Shown in pieces: positions 30,196 to 41,040 of a stretch of DNA of 64,000 nucleotides. Made by a program: the position numbers and the translations under genes. The stretch is taken from NCBI GenBank assembly GCA_963580285.1, contig OY757010.1, positions 74,008,858-74,072,857 on the forward strand. Direction: 5' to 3'. This stretch comes from Lucinisca nassula. Its lineage: Eukaryota > Mollusca > Bivalvia > Lucinida > Lucinidae. Positions within the stretch are counted from its first letter, which is position 1. The number at the start of each line of letters is the position of its first letter. A model generated the notes under the pieces. It was not told the DNA's origin. It ran no database searches and worked only from the letters and a program-made list of their open reading frames with translations.

Positions 30196-32700
30196 TGCAT
30201 GTGCATCCAGTCAAGACTCAGATCAGCCTGTGCAAGACTCAGATCAGTCTGATCAGAGGCTTTGATCTGTGGTACATTGATGCCACTAGGCCCATAGTGA
30301 TGCTAAGATAAACTACATATGAAAATGTCGTTTGTTAACTTTCTGGTGTGAGTCAGACCGCTTTTTAAACCCCACCCACCGGAGCTTGGAGAAATAGATT
30401 AGGCTGCACGGTGTTTCCACGCAGACCTAAATCTGACCGCAAATGCGTACTGGAAAACAGCTTAGAAGATTTAAGCCTGTCCAGGTAAAGGGTTGCGGGT
30501 CGGAACGGCCATGCGTTTAACCCCTATTGGTTTCATTGGGCGACAGGGCTTGAGATGTCATTTCAGCTCAATGTCGGATAAAAGTCCCACAAAATTGGAA
30601 GTTTCCTAAATAGTCTTGACGGTAAGCCTCAGTTCAAATGGAAAGCCTAGCGGTTCCTTTGTGCGGTAGGGCTTGACATGTCATTTAATGTTAGTGTCGG
30701 ATAAAAGTCCCACAATATGGAAGCAGTGTCTTCATAAAATAATGGGTAAGCCGGCCTCTGTAGCACTGTCGGGTGCGCGTCGGACTGGTGATCAGGAGGA
30801 CGCGGGTTCGATACCTGCCGGGGTCAGCAACATTCTTTCGTGGAGATTGATCATGAAACCTTTTCTACGGTCATTCTCTCCCTTCCACTGATTCAAGAAG
30901 GGTGGCGTCTCCAAAATGACCTACAAAGATTTGACGGGGACGATAAACCTCAAATCAAATCAAAAGATTCAAGAAGGGCAGTTGTCAGTTTCTGGCGAAA
31001 GAATGTGCGCTGTACTTTAACCGCTTACGTATAAGCCTGTTCAGGAAAAGTGTGGATTGGTAAACTAACGTGCTCAAAAATGACATAAAATAGTGTCACA
31101 GTGACTGGGCCGTTAATCTCCAATACAAACAAACAAACAAACGCAAAACCTCAACACAAAGACAAAGCAAACAGGCAAACAGTATGAACCCATTCCAGAC
31201 TGCCACTACATGAGCAGTCTCTTGCTCCACAGTTAGCAACAATGGCTTTTAAAGTAACAGACATCAAACAGGCGACAATTATTAAGACAAAAAATCTCGT
31301 ACGAACGAGATCTTTCTCGTACAAACGAGAAAAAATCTCGTACGGACGAGAAACTTTCGCTGTGGTACACGGATGCAACTTGGCCCATGTTTGACCCTTA
31401 AGATGCTAAAATAAACTGCATGTGAAAATGTCGTCTGCTGCTTCATCTTGCAACTTTTTGGTACGTGTCGGGCAGCTCCTTAAACCCTTGCGGTGGCCCC
31501 CGCCACCAGACCTTGGAGAAATAGATTAGGCTGCAGAGCTGAGACCGACCGCACATGAGTACTGGAAAACCGCTTAGAAAGTCTAAGCCTGCCAAGGTAA
31601 ATTGGTGCAAGTCGGACCGTCCGTGCATTTAAACCCTACTGGTTTCATTGTCCGGAAAACCTTGAGGTGTCATTTCATCCCAATGTCGGGTAAAAGTCCC
31701 AAAAAATTGGAAGCAATGTCTCCAACATTACCTAAATATTGTTAACGAGGACGTAAACCCTAGCCTAGCGGTTCCTTCGGGCGGTAGGGCATGAGATTTC
31801 ATTTCACCTCATTGTCGGGTAAAAGTCCCACTAAATGGAAGCAGTGTCTTGAAAATGACCTAAATAGTGCTGACGGGGATGTAAAACCTCAACATACAGA
31901 CAAAGTATATAGGCAAACAGTAAGGACCAATACCAGACTGCTACTATAGGTCCACACTGTTTGCAACAATGGCTTTTTAAATAACACAGGCGAAAACTGT
32001 TGTGAAAAAACCTAGTACGAACGAGAAACTTTCTCGTACGAACGAGAACTTTTCTCGTACGGACGAGAAAAAATCTCGTACGAACGAGAATATTTTTCGC
32101 AGTAATGTGAAATTATCTCTACGGTATATGGATGTTACTTGGCCCATGCTTGACAGTTAAGATGCCATGATAAACTTCATTTGAAAATGTCGTCTGCTGG
32201 ACCATCTTGCAAAATTTTTGGGTACGAGTCGGACCGTCCTAGCGGTGGTCCCCGCCCATCGGAGTTTGGTGAAATAGTTGAGGGTGCACGGTGCGAGTTG
32301 TACCGTCTATTCAATAAACATGTTGGTTTCCATGGGCTGCAGGGCTTGAGGAGTCATTTCATCTCAATGTCGGGTAAAAGTCCCACAAAACTGGAAACGT
32401 CTTCAAAATGACCTAACTATTGTTGACGGGGACGTTAAGCCTCAATTTAAACGAAAAGCCTAGCGGTTCCTTTGGGTGGTAGAGCTTGACAGGTCATTTC
32501 ATCTCAGTGTAGGGTCACGGTCCCACAAAATGAAAGCAGTGTCTTTAAAGATGACGAGTACGTAAAACAAAGCATACCGGCAAACAGTATGGACTCAAAC
32601 CACCACTACAGTCAGTTTCAAGATCTTGCTCAACACTGTTTGCAACAAGTAACAAGCAGACAACAAAGCGGGCGGCAATTGTTGTGTCTGGCAGGCTAAG
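30029..32700 (+). repeat. Composite unit repeated three times in tandem
   Basis: Each unit reads: hairpin-unit array (30029-30186, 31296-31355, 32012-32098), then GTGGTACATTGATGCCACT-like sequence, GAAAATGTCGT(C/T)TG, a SINE-like retroposon body, the phrase GCGGTTCCTTTG(G/T)G(C/T)GGTAGGGC, then a CAAACAGTATG block leading to the next array. Spacing between arrays 2 and 3 is about 717 bp; the first unit is longer because it contains the SINE at 30747-31130. The last unit is split by a SINE at 32807. Confidence 0.75.
30747..31130 (+). mobile_element. tRNA-derived SINE with AAAC tail
   Basis: Head AGCCGGCCTCTGTAGCACTG, variable arm CTGGTGATCAGGAGGACG, B box GGGTTCGATACCTGCC, body TCGTGGAGATTGATCATGAA and CTGGCGAAAGAATGTG, ending GGGCCGTTAATCTC then an AAAC tail. 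A stretch at about 30900-30965 repeats the tail of another retroposon (TTTGACGGGGACGATAAACC), so the copy is composite. Confidence 0.75.
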
Positions 32701-32806
32701 GTTTAATAACTAAGGTAGACTTCGCTGGGTGCATATGCACGAAGACTCCTTTTGCTATGGTATCTCCGCCAAGAAGCACAGTGTTCGCAAAATATTACGA
32801 ACATAT

Positions 32807-33049
32807 TTTTTTTTTTTTTTTTTTTTTTGGTTTTGGTTTTACGGCCCTTTCAAGATTATTTCACTCATATCGAGCCGATCGTTAATCAGAGGTGGGCGAA
32901 AACCGGAGTACCCGGAGAAAAACCACCTGACCTTCCGTTGCAGAACTTGGCGTCTCACACGTGGCCAGAGCGAGGCTCGAACCTACGGCGGTGAGAGACC
33001 TAATGACTAAGAGTCAGCGCTCTTATCCACTAGGCCACGGAGGCCCGTT
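32807..33049 (-). mobile_element. tRNA-derived SINE with poly(A) tail, 13-bp TSD
   Basis: ATTACGAACATAT at 32794-32806 and 33050-33062 is an exact target duplication. On the minus strand the head reads GGGCCTCCGTGGCCTAGTGG then ATAAGAGCGCTGACTC, with B box GTAGGTTCGAGCCTC; the body includes GGTTTTTCTCCGGGTACTCC; the tail is poly(A) (a T-run at 32807-32828). A complete and probably young insertion. Confidence 0.9.
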
Positions 33050-33082
33050 ATTACGAACATATAAGCAATGGCTACAAACAGC

Positions 33083-33400
33083 AGTTCGGCCCCCGCCCAT
33101 CGGGGCTTGAAGAAATATTTGGGCTGCATGATGCTTCCACGCAGAGCTGAATCCGACCCGCACACGAGTACTGGTAAACCGCCTAGATGATCTTAGCCTG
33201 CCCAGGCAAAGCGGTGCGCGCGAGTCGGATTGTCCATGCTTATAAACCCATTTGGTTTCATTGGGCACCAGGGCTTGAGATGTCATTTCATCTCAATGTC
33301 GGGTAAACATCCCACAAAATTGGAAGCAACGTCTCCAAAATGACCTTTACAGTGTTGACGGGGACGTTTAACCTCAACTCAAACAAACAAAACACACAAA
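33083..33400 (+). mobile_element. SINE-like retroposon, full length
   Basis: CGGCCCCCGCCCATCGGGGC head, GCATGATGCTTCCACGCAGA, GTACTGGTAAACCGCC, TGTCGGGTAAACATCCCAC, TTGACGGGGACGTTTAACCT and an (AAAC)n-like tail. The best-preserved plus-strand copy of this family, with 41730-42030. Confidence 0.8.
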
Positions 33401-33574
33401 CAGCAGTTTGGCAGTTAAAGGTACATATAGGCAATGGCTACAAACAACAGTTTGAACAAAAAAGGTATGTATGAAAAGAGGGATTATACGAATGACCCCG
33501 ATTCCCAAGCCTAGCGCCCAATCAATGGCCCCTTTAAAGGGGGTGATAAGGGGTAATTAAATTAAGTAGATGGT

Positions 33575-34090
33575 AAATATCTCGTATGTACAAGAAACAA
33601 TTGTCGTAGGAACGAAAAACGTTTTCGTAGGAACGAGAAAATTTCTCGTTCGTACGAGATTTTTTTCTCGTTTGTACGAGAAAGTTTCTCGTTCGTACGA
33701 CATTTTTTCTTGTTCATAACAAGAATCTGGAAACTCATCATAACACGTGTATTGAACAACGTAGTGTTTTACGCCGGGTAGAAGTTAATTGACTCTTTCA
33801 CCTCAAATGGTGTTCGTGCTGGTAAGACGGCTCATTATGACCGTCAAGTCTGGATCTACACTGTTTGCAAAGGTATCTGTACCGATCTACAGGGTTGAAA
33901 GGGTTAAAGGCCCGCAGATGGTACCTGCTTTTTGCGATGTGTGTACATGTGTCAAGAAATTTCTAATAATGAATAAATAAATAAATAAATCAATAAACAA
34001 ATAAATAAATAAATAAATAAATGTGATAACAGCATGTGTATCAGCCCTAATAGAAGATTGCATTTGTTCATACTGAATCTGTAACATTAT
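33575..34090 (-). repeat. Right arm (inner part) of the large inverted repeat
   Basis: Inverse of 29594-30190: a hairpin-unit array at 33581-33724, then CACGTGTATTGA, TAGAAGTTAATTGACTCTTT, GGTAAGACGGCTCATTATGA, TCAAGAAATTTCTAATAATG and TTGTTCATACTGAATCT. The arm breaks off at about 34090, where a retroposon fragment and the Naiad-like pair intervene. Confidence 0.8.
33581..33724. repeat. Array of hairpin units, CTCGT-N4-ACGAG
   Basis: About six units, the outer ones decayed (CTCGTATGTACAAG; CTTGTTCATAACAAG). Inverted partner of the array at 30029-30186. Confidence 0.82.
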
Positions 34091-34119
34091 TTAATTAATT
34101 TATTAATTTATTTATATTC

Positions 34120-34236
34120 GCCCCCGCTCATCGGGACTTGAAGAAATAGATGGGCTTCATGATGCTTCCACGCAGCGCAGAAACCGGCCGCACACAAGCA
34201 CTGGTAAACCGCTCAGGGGATCTAAGCCTGCCAAGA
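34120..34236 (+). mobile_element. SINE-like retroposon, 5' fragment
   Basis: CGCCCCCGCTCATCGGGACT to GGATCTAAGCCTGCCAAG, cut off where Naiad-like copy A begins (AATTCTTGAATACC). Confidence 0.75.
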
Positions 34237-36831
34237 CAAATTCTTGAATACCTAGTTTAACATGACGTAAAGACGTCTTGGGCTTAGGAGGTAATAAGTT
34301 AGTATTTTGAGAATAGAAAGAAATGCGTTCATTCACTAGTTTTAAAATGCTAAGTTTCCAGTCCTTAAGGGCTTTATGCTCAACATACTCTCGCTTACAC
34401 CATCGATTACCGAATTCATTCAAGGAAGCAGCGATTTCATCTCTACATTTACTGAAATCAATTTTAGAAGGAAACCGATATTTCGGTCCTTTAGAAATTA
34501 TATTCCTTATCCTAGAATCAGGAATAATTTTCAAATTTCCAGTAATTACATGACCAGCAGCAGGATAGCAATACTTTAAGTTTTTACAAGCACATGAATC
34601 AGGAGTATTAGTATCAATATCAAGATCTGAAACAAGTTTATTGAAATAAAAATGAAAGATCTAACAGGTTTGTTATATTTATAGCAAATTATAGGTGTTT
34701 CAGTATTTTGAAAATAAGCAGGAATGGAAGAAAGCACCGATCTCTCACGGAAGATACTGGGCAAATCTATAAAATCCATACCCTTATTAATGAAGGATAT
34801 TTTGAAGAAATGGCGTTTATGATTAATTTCAGAATCAATGTAAGGACGGAGAGTATGCTGAGTATAGCCTCTAGTTAAGAGAGCCGCATCATATAACTGA
34901 TGAGAACTATCGTAGAATTTATTCGCCTCGGTGTCCAGAAGCGGGTAATGAACTTAAAAATGAAAGCATAGAGTGGCGTCCATGATTTAATAATATAATT
35001 GACAGTCACTTCAGTCTAGTATTATTACGTTTAAACGCACGTGATTTACGTTTAAAGTTACCGTTTTTCCTGGTGCCGTGAGATCTAGTTCTGCGTTTTC
35101 GACATTCCAGGAGCGAGAAAATATCAAAGTCCGGCATTCTGGAAATATTACCCTCATGATAAATGTTGTCATTAAATCCCAGTGGAAAAGGGGTCTATAA
35201 AAATTTAATCCATTTCAGTTCAGCTTCATGTCTTTTGATTATTTTGAATCTAGATGTAGAATTTGCATCGTAATAAAGTTTTTCCACTGGTTGTATAACA
35301 ATGTTATTTACAGAAAGACCTGTACGTCGAAAGTGACGGTACAAGAAAGTGTCAGTTTTCTTAGGCTTACTCATTCTACGATAATGCTCGTTCAATCTTG
35401 TTTTAAGCATGCGGTTAGTTTGACCGACGTACTGCATATTACAGTTTGCAGCACGTCATGTAATTAGATAAATTAAATCTGTAGACTGTCGTGTCAAATC
35501 AGACATGTTAACTACAGAGAAGCGTCTACCGTTTACAGATGAAGTAACGGTAGACGCAGTGCTTAAATGCGAACAACATCTGCACCTCTTGGCATTGCAC
35601 TTAGAAATACTAGGATAAATTCCACTTCTTTTCCACGGATTAGTATATTTTCGAAGGATGGGCGATTTGAGAGGAGATAGTCTCATACGAAGACTACTCC
35701 CAAAAAACATTGGTATTGCCTGCTCCATTGAGATTAACTGAAGTTACAGAAGACAAATTTAAGGGTCTAATCAATACCGAAGGCAACATAGTATTAAAGT
35801 TCTTAATAGAATGGGGAATCCGTACAGAAGAAGAAGAGTGTAACCTAAGGGGTGATATTGATATTTTAAATGTATTTGTGATACTCATGTGGGTTTAGAA
35901 GGTTTTGATACCGTCAAAACTAAAGCGATCTTCATACCGGTCATTATGTAAAACAGCATATAAAATTACTGAAGATAATTCCTTCGAATAGAAGGAAGGT
36001 ACAACAAAATCCCACAAAACATCTAAGTCTACTTAAAGTTCAGAGATGTCAAACAAGCAGTAGTTATACAACGAGGAACGAACATCGGTTTAATAATGAC
36101 CTTCAACAGGTATCTAAAGGATGTCAGTTGATGGAACAGTGAAAAGCAATTGCATAAGCAATCCCTGAGGATTGGAAAAATAAAATGTATGTACGGGGAG
36201 ACCTTTTACAGCCGCCACACGGCACAAACAAAACAGCCCTGATATACAAAGTAGAAGTAAAACAAAGATCAGGAATCGATACAATTAACTTACTCCACCC
36301 ATCAAAGACACCAAAGGGAACGAAACACAAACATTAAGCGACCAGACCATAATGGAAACCTAAACAAAGGAAGGCCATAAACAAAGGAAGGACAGTTACT
36401 TTCCCACAAAATGGCCATATGGCCATCCAAAATAAAAAGACACAAGTGATACACACAGTAAGTAACAAACAACACCATAAATAAACCGCCACAGAAGAAC
36501 CGCCTTGGAACGGTCAGTGGAATGATTTCCACTGGGGGACTTAAATCGATTTTACGTGGCCACAATCCTCCCCCTTACTTCCGTCGCGATTTAGACAAAT
36601 AATTTGTTCAGTCCGCATGAAGGCCTCCTAACTCATCAGTGCAACATCTCCGTGAACACAAAAAATCAAAGAACCACAGAGGTGAGACAACGGTGAGGAC
36701 TCGACAGCAAGAAACCACTGAAATGCTGGAGCAAAAGAAAACCAACAGTTAGACTCCGATGGGCCCGACCAGAGACAGAGCATCAGGCACCAACCAACAG
36801 TACCTTGAATTAGATCTCTCTAATTCTCAAT
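34237..36831 (-). mobile_element. Naiad-like Penelope element, copy A (truncated before the RT)
   Basis: Read on the minus strand from 36831: pseudo-LTR/5' UTR, the GIY-YIG region (about 35890 to 35190), then the CxC linker region, ending at 34237 before the reverse transcriptase. It closely matches copy B at an offset of about 4.2 kb. It is joined directly to the 3' end of copy B, giving a head-to-tail pair. Damage seen: one extra T in the endonuclease N-terminal part near 35706, a TAG after KWIKFL near 35195, and a shortened stretch near 34960. Not functional, but it preserves the TGA at 35456-35458 where relatives have a zinc-finger Cys. Confidence 0.85.
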
Positions 36832-36837
36832 AAGCCT

Positions 36838-39192
36838 TTACGTTGGATCCGCCATAGAATCTGAGGCCTGACCCACCGGCGTGCAATTAAAGAGGGAAGC
36901 AAAGTTGCCAACCGTGATTGGGTTAACTACCATGCATGCAGTCTGTCGTATAACATCCATGTTGTACCCAATCTTTTTATATCGAAGAATGATTTTACGA
37001 AATTGGGTGCTGAAGTCATTGCAGTTATATATTTTACTGAATTTATATACTAAGTCACCATAAAATTCGGGTTCCGATAGACCTTGTTGCAGAAGAGATT
37101 TAAGTCCAATATTGAATTTTGAAATTAAATCAGAATGGCGTCTATAAAATTTTGAAAAGGCTTTGCGTAGTTTATGGTACCGATAACCCTGATTAAGGAG
37201 TTTAGCCGTTAATAATTTATTACGAGTGTTGAAGTCAGATACATGACTACACACTCTAGCAAATCGAATTAAGTGCGAAATATAAACGCCATAGGATGGC
37301 GCACGAGGAACATCACCATCCAAAAAAGGAAAATTTACAATATCAAAATCAAAGTCATCGCGTTTATCATAAATTTTGCATGAAACAAATCCATCTACAA
37401 TAGATAGATGTAAATCCAAAAACGGGGCCTCGGTATCAGAAGAATTTGCTTTATTTAACTGAAGTTCTGGGGGGGGGGGGGGGTAAATCTGACTGATCAA
37501 ACCATCGAAATAGGTATTATCAATATTTAATAAATCATCTAAATATCTAAAAGTGGAGCTTAAAGCTTCAATAATTTCAGATTGGTTATCAATGGAAAGC
37601 GACAACATGAAGTCTCTTTCATAACAATACAAGAACAGATCAGCCACAATAGGTGCAAAATTCGTACCCATCGGAATACCCACAATTTGTCTAAATAACT
37701 TAGTACCGAATCTAATATAAACATTGTCAAGTAGAAAGGTGAGGGCATCACACACTTTCTGACATGACCAAAGTGTATAATTCGTATGCTCTTTAGAAGT
37801 GAAAAATGCATTTCTGACATTACATGCAGGATAGAGAGAATCTTTTCGTAGAAAAGCCAATTCAATTAAATCATTAAGTTTTTCTTTTATAAGATTATGA
37901 GGAAGTGTAGTGTAAAGAGTGGAAAAATCGTAAGTAGACAGACTTCAAGCACGAAAATGTCTGGATTTCAATTTATTTAAAACCTCATTCGAATTTTTTA
38001 TAGACCAAAACAGATTTCTTCCTGATCTTTCAAAGACTTTATCACAATATTTAATCACATGCGTTTTAAAAGCAGTAAGACAGGAAGTTTATAATTTAGA
38101 AAGTTCAGTGGTAGTGCAAGAGCTAGAATTTGCAATAAACCGTGCTTTGAAAGGTCTTTTATGAAGTTTTGGTAACCAGTATAGCGTAGGAATCTTGTCT
38201 TGGCCTTCGTTAACACACACAGCAAACTTGGTGGCTGAATGGCAAACATGTTTATCTACTATAGCCCTCTCTTCAGCTAAAGGCTGAAGTTCATAGGCCT
38301 TAGTACCACCAAGCTCCTGCTTAAGCGTGTTAACAAAGTGGAGCCGTCACACAACGATGACGTTGTTAGCGGCCTTGTCTGCAGGGGCCAAAACAAACTT
38401 CTTATGAAATTCTTGAATACCTAGTTCAAGATGACGTAAAGACGTCTTGGGCTTAGGAGGTAATAAGTTAGTATTTTGAGAATTGAAAGAAATGCGTTCA
38501 TTCACTAGTTTTAAAATGCTAAGGTTCCAGTCCTTAAGGGCTTTATGCTCAACATACTCTCGCTTACACCATCGATTACCGAATTCATTCAAGGAAGCAG
38601 CGATTTCATCTCTACATTTACTGAAATCAATTTTAGAAGGAAACCGATATGTCAGTCCTTTAGAAATTATATTCCTTATCCTAGAATCAGGAATAATTTT
38701 CAAATTTCCAGTAATTACATGACCAGCAGCAGGATAGCAATACTTTAAGTTTTTACAATCACATGAATCAGGAGTATTAGTATTAATATCAAGATCTGAA
38801 ACAAGTTTATTGAAATTAAAAATGATAGATCTAACAGGTTTGTTATATTTATAGCAAATTATAGGTGTTTCAGTATTTTGAAAATAAGCAGGAATGGAAG
38901 AAAGCACCGATCTCTCACGGAAGATACTGGGCAAATCTATAAAATCCATACCCTTATTAATGAAGGATATTTTGAAGAAATGGCGTTTATGATTAATTTC
39001 AGAATCAATGTAAGGACGGAGAGTATGCTGAGTATAGCCTCTAGTTAAGAGAGCCGCATCATATAACTGATGCGAACTATCGTAGAATTTATTCGCCTCG
39101 GTGTCCAGAAGACGTAGAACAGAAACGGGTAATGAACTTAAAATGAAAGCATAGAGTGGCGTCCATGATTTAATAATATAATTGACAGTCAC
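36838..39192 (-). pseudogene. Naiad-like ORF2: CxC linker and reverse transcriptase, with in-frame TGA and TAA
   Basis: One frame of about 784 codons. The N-terminal third has CDCKNLKYC then GHVITGNL (38765-38710), the CxC linker. KFVLAPADKAANN leads into the RT. The RT has GIPMGTNFAPIVADLF, catalytic YLDD (37534-37545), then APFLDLHLS and a conserved C-terminus ending VGQASDSM. Three in-frame stops are seen: TGA at 38347-38349 (after NNVIVV, where I recall Cys in relatives), TAA at 38089-38091 (a nonsense change), and TGA at 37945-37947 (before SLSTYDFSTLY). The TGAs may be selenocysteine codons; the TAA is a real lesion. A G-run at 37471-37485 adds extra prolines after QIYP. The frame opens at GTG with no ATG and overlaps the end of ORF1 by 4 nt, so expression may need frameshifting or an internal start. 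An inactive but well-preserved copy. Confidence 0.8.
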
Positions 39193-40070
39193 TTCAGTCT
39201 AGTATTGTTACGTTTAAACGCACGTGATTTACGTTTAAAGTTACCATTTTTTCTGGTGCCGTGAGATCTAGTTCTGCGTTTTCGACATTCCAGGAGAGAG
39301 AAAATATCAAAGTCCGGCATTCTGGAAATATTACCCTCGTGATAAATGTTGTCATTAAATCCCAGTGGAAAAGGTGTCTGTAAAAATTTAATCCATTTCA
39401 GTTCAGCTTCATGTCTTTTGATTATTTTGAATCTAGATGTAGAATTTGCATCGTAATAAAGTTTTTCCACTGGTTGTATAACAATGTTATTTACAGAATG
39501 ACCTGTGCGTCGAAAGTGACGGTACAAGAAAGTGTCAGTTTTCTTAGGCTTACTCATTCTACGGTAATGCTCGTTCAATCTAGTTTTAAGCATGTGGTTA
39601 GTTTGACCGACGTACTGTATATTACAGTTTGCAGCACGTCATGTAATTAGATAAATTAAATCTGTAGACTGTCATGTCAAATCAGACATGTTAACTACAG
39701 AGAAGCGTCTACCGTTTACAGATGAAGTAACGGTAGACGCAGTGCTTAAATGCGAACAACATCTGCACCTCTTGGCATTGCACTTAGAAATACTAGGATA
39801 CATTCCACTTCTTTTCCACGGATTAGTATATTTTCGAAGGATGGGCGATTTGAGCGGAGATAGTCTTATACGAAGGCTACTCCCAAAAACATTGGTATTG
39901 CCTGCTCAAATGAGATTAACTGAAGTTACAGAAGACAAATTTAAGGGTCTAATCAATATCGAAGGCAACATAGTAATAAAGTTCTTAATAGAATGGGGAA
40001 TCCGTAAAGAAGAAGCAGAGTGTAACCTAAGGGGTGATATTGATATTTTAAATGCATTTGTGATACTCAT
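39189..40070 (-). pseudogene. Naiad-like ORF1: GIY-YIG endonuclease with candidate Sec codons
   Basis: Starts at ATG 40068-40070 (MSITNAFKI) after an in-frame TAA. The region KCNAKRCRCC is a Cys cluster. The nuclease follows: NIQYVGQT (the GIY-YIG pair reads QYV), LKTRLNEHYRR, FLYRHFRRTGHS and KRHEAELKWIKFL. The CCHH zinc motif of Penelope endonucleases is present, but its first Cys is TGA (39639-39641, in LIT-TGA-RAANC), and another TGA (39672-39674, in DLT-TGA-QS) is also at a position where I recall Cys in relatives. Copy A keeps the first of these TGAs and has CGA for the second. A further TGA (39906-39908) is GGA in copy A. The C-terminus is basic (KRRTRSHGTRKNGNFKRK). The terminal TGA at 39189-39191 is shared by both copies. 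Confidence 0.8.
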
Positions 40071-41040
40071 GTAGGTTTAGAAGGTTTTGAAACCGTCAAA
40101 ACTAAAGCGATCTTCATACCGGTCTTATGTAAAACAGCATATAAAATTACCGAAGATAATATCTTCGAATAGAAGGAAGGTACAACAAAAGCCCACAAAA
40201 CATCTAAGTCTACTTAAAGTTCAGAGATGTCAAACAAGCAGTTGTTATACAACGAGGAACGAACATCGGTTTAATAATGACCTTCAACAGGTATCTAAAG
40301 GGTGTCAATTGATGGAACAGTGAAAAGCAATTGCATAAGCAATCCCTGATGATTGACAAAGTAAGAGCATTAAATGTATGTACGGGGAGACCTTTTACAG
40401 CCGCCACACGGCACAAACAAAACAGCCCTGATATACAAAGTAGAAGTAAAACAAAGATCAGGAATCGATACAATTAACTTACTCCACCCATCAAAGACAC
40501 CAAAGGGAAAGAAACACAAACATTAAGCGACCAGACCATAATGGAAACCTAAACAAAGGAAGGCCATAAACAAAGGAAGGACAGTTACTTTCCCACAAAA
40601 TGGCCATATGGCCATCCGAAATAAAAAGACACAAGTGATACACACAGTAAGTAACAAACAACACCATAAATAAACCGCCACAGAAGAACCGCCTTGGAAC
40701 GGTCAGTGGAATGATTTCCACTGGGGGGCTTAAATCGATTTTACGTGGCCACAATCCTCCCCCTTACTTCCGTCGCGATTTAGACAAATAATTTGTTCAG
40801 TCCGCATGAAGGCCTCCTAACTCATCAGTGCAACATCTCCGTGAACACAAAAAATCAAAGAACCACAGAGGTGAGACAACGGTGAGGACTCGACAGCAAG
40901 AAACCACTGAAATGCTGGAGCAAAAGAAAACCAACAGTTAGACTCCGATGGGCCCGACCAGAGACAGAGCATCAGGCACCAACCAACATTACCTTCAATT
41001 AGATGTCTCTAATTCTCAATAAGTTAAATTCCTGTACTGT

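Larger units (their letters stand above)
36832..41030 (-). mobile_element. Naiad-like Penelope element, copy B (nearly full length)
   Basis: Minus strand, 5' to 3': pseudo-LTR/5' UTR (41030-40330), ORF1 with N-terminal GIY-YIG endonuclease (40070-39189), ORF2 with CxC linker and reverse transcriptase (39192-36838), then copy A's pseudo-LTR. The order endonuclease-CxC-RT is the permuted arrangement that defines Naiad-type Penelope-like elements. Canonical Penelope elements have the endonuclease last. The tandem arrangement and pseudo-LTRs are also typical of the group. It lies inside the right arm of the large inverted repeat, antisense to DCXR. Confidence 0.85.

Noticed and set aside
36640..36838. 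SECIS element just downstream of the Naiad-like ORF2
   Set aside because: ATGA and TGA words are present on the minus strand, but I could not draw a stem-loop of typical length with an AA apical loop; left as a test for a dedicated search.
39688..40074. Open frames on the plus strand opposite the Naiad-like ORFs
   Set aside because: They mirror conserved minus-strand coding sequence and contain no recognisable domain.
40790..40850. Possible hammerhead in the Naiad-like pseudo-LTR (minus strand CTGATGAG followed by an AAATTATTT hairpin and GTC)
   Set aside because: The second core reads GAAC instead of GAAA, stem II does not pair and stem I has no partner; Naiad-type elements are reported to lack canonical hammerheads.
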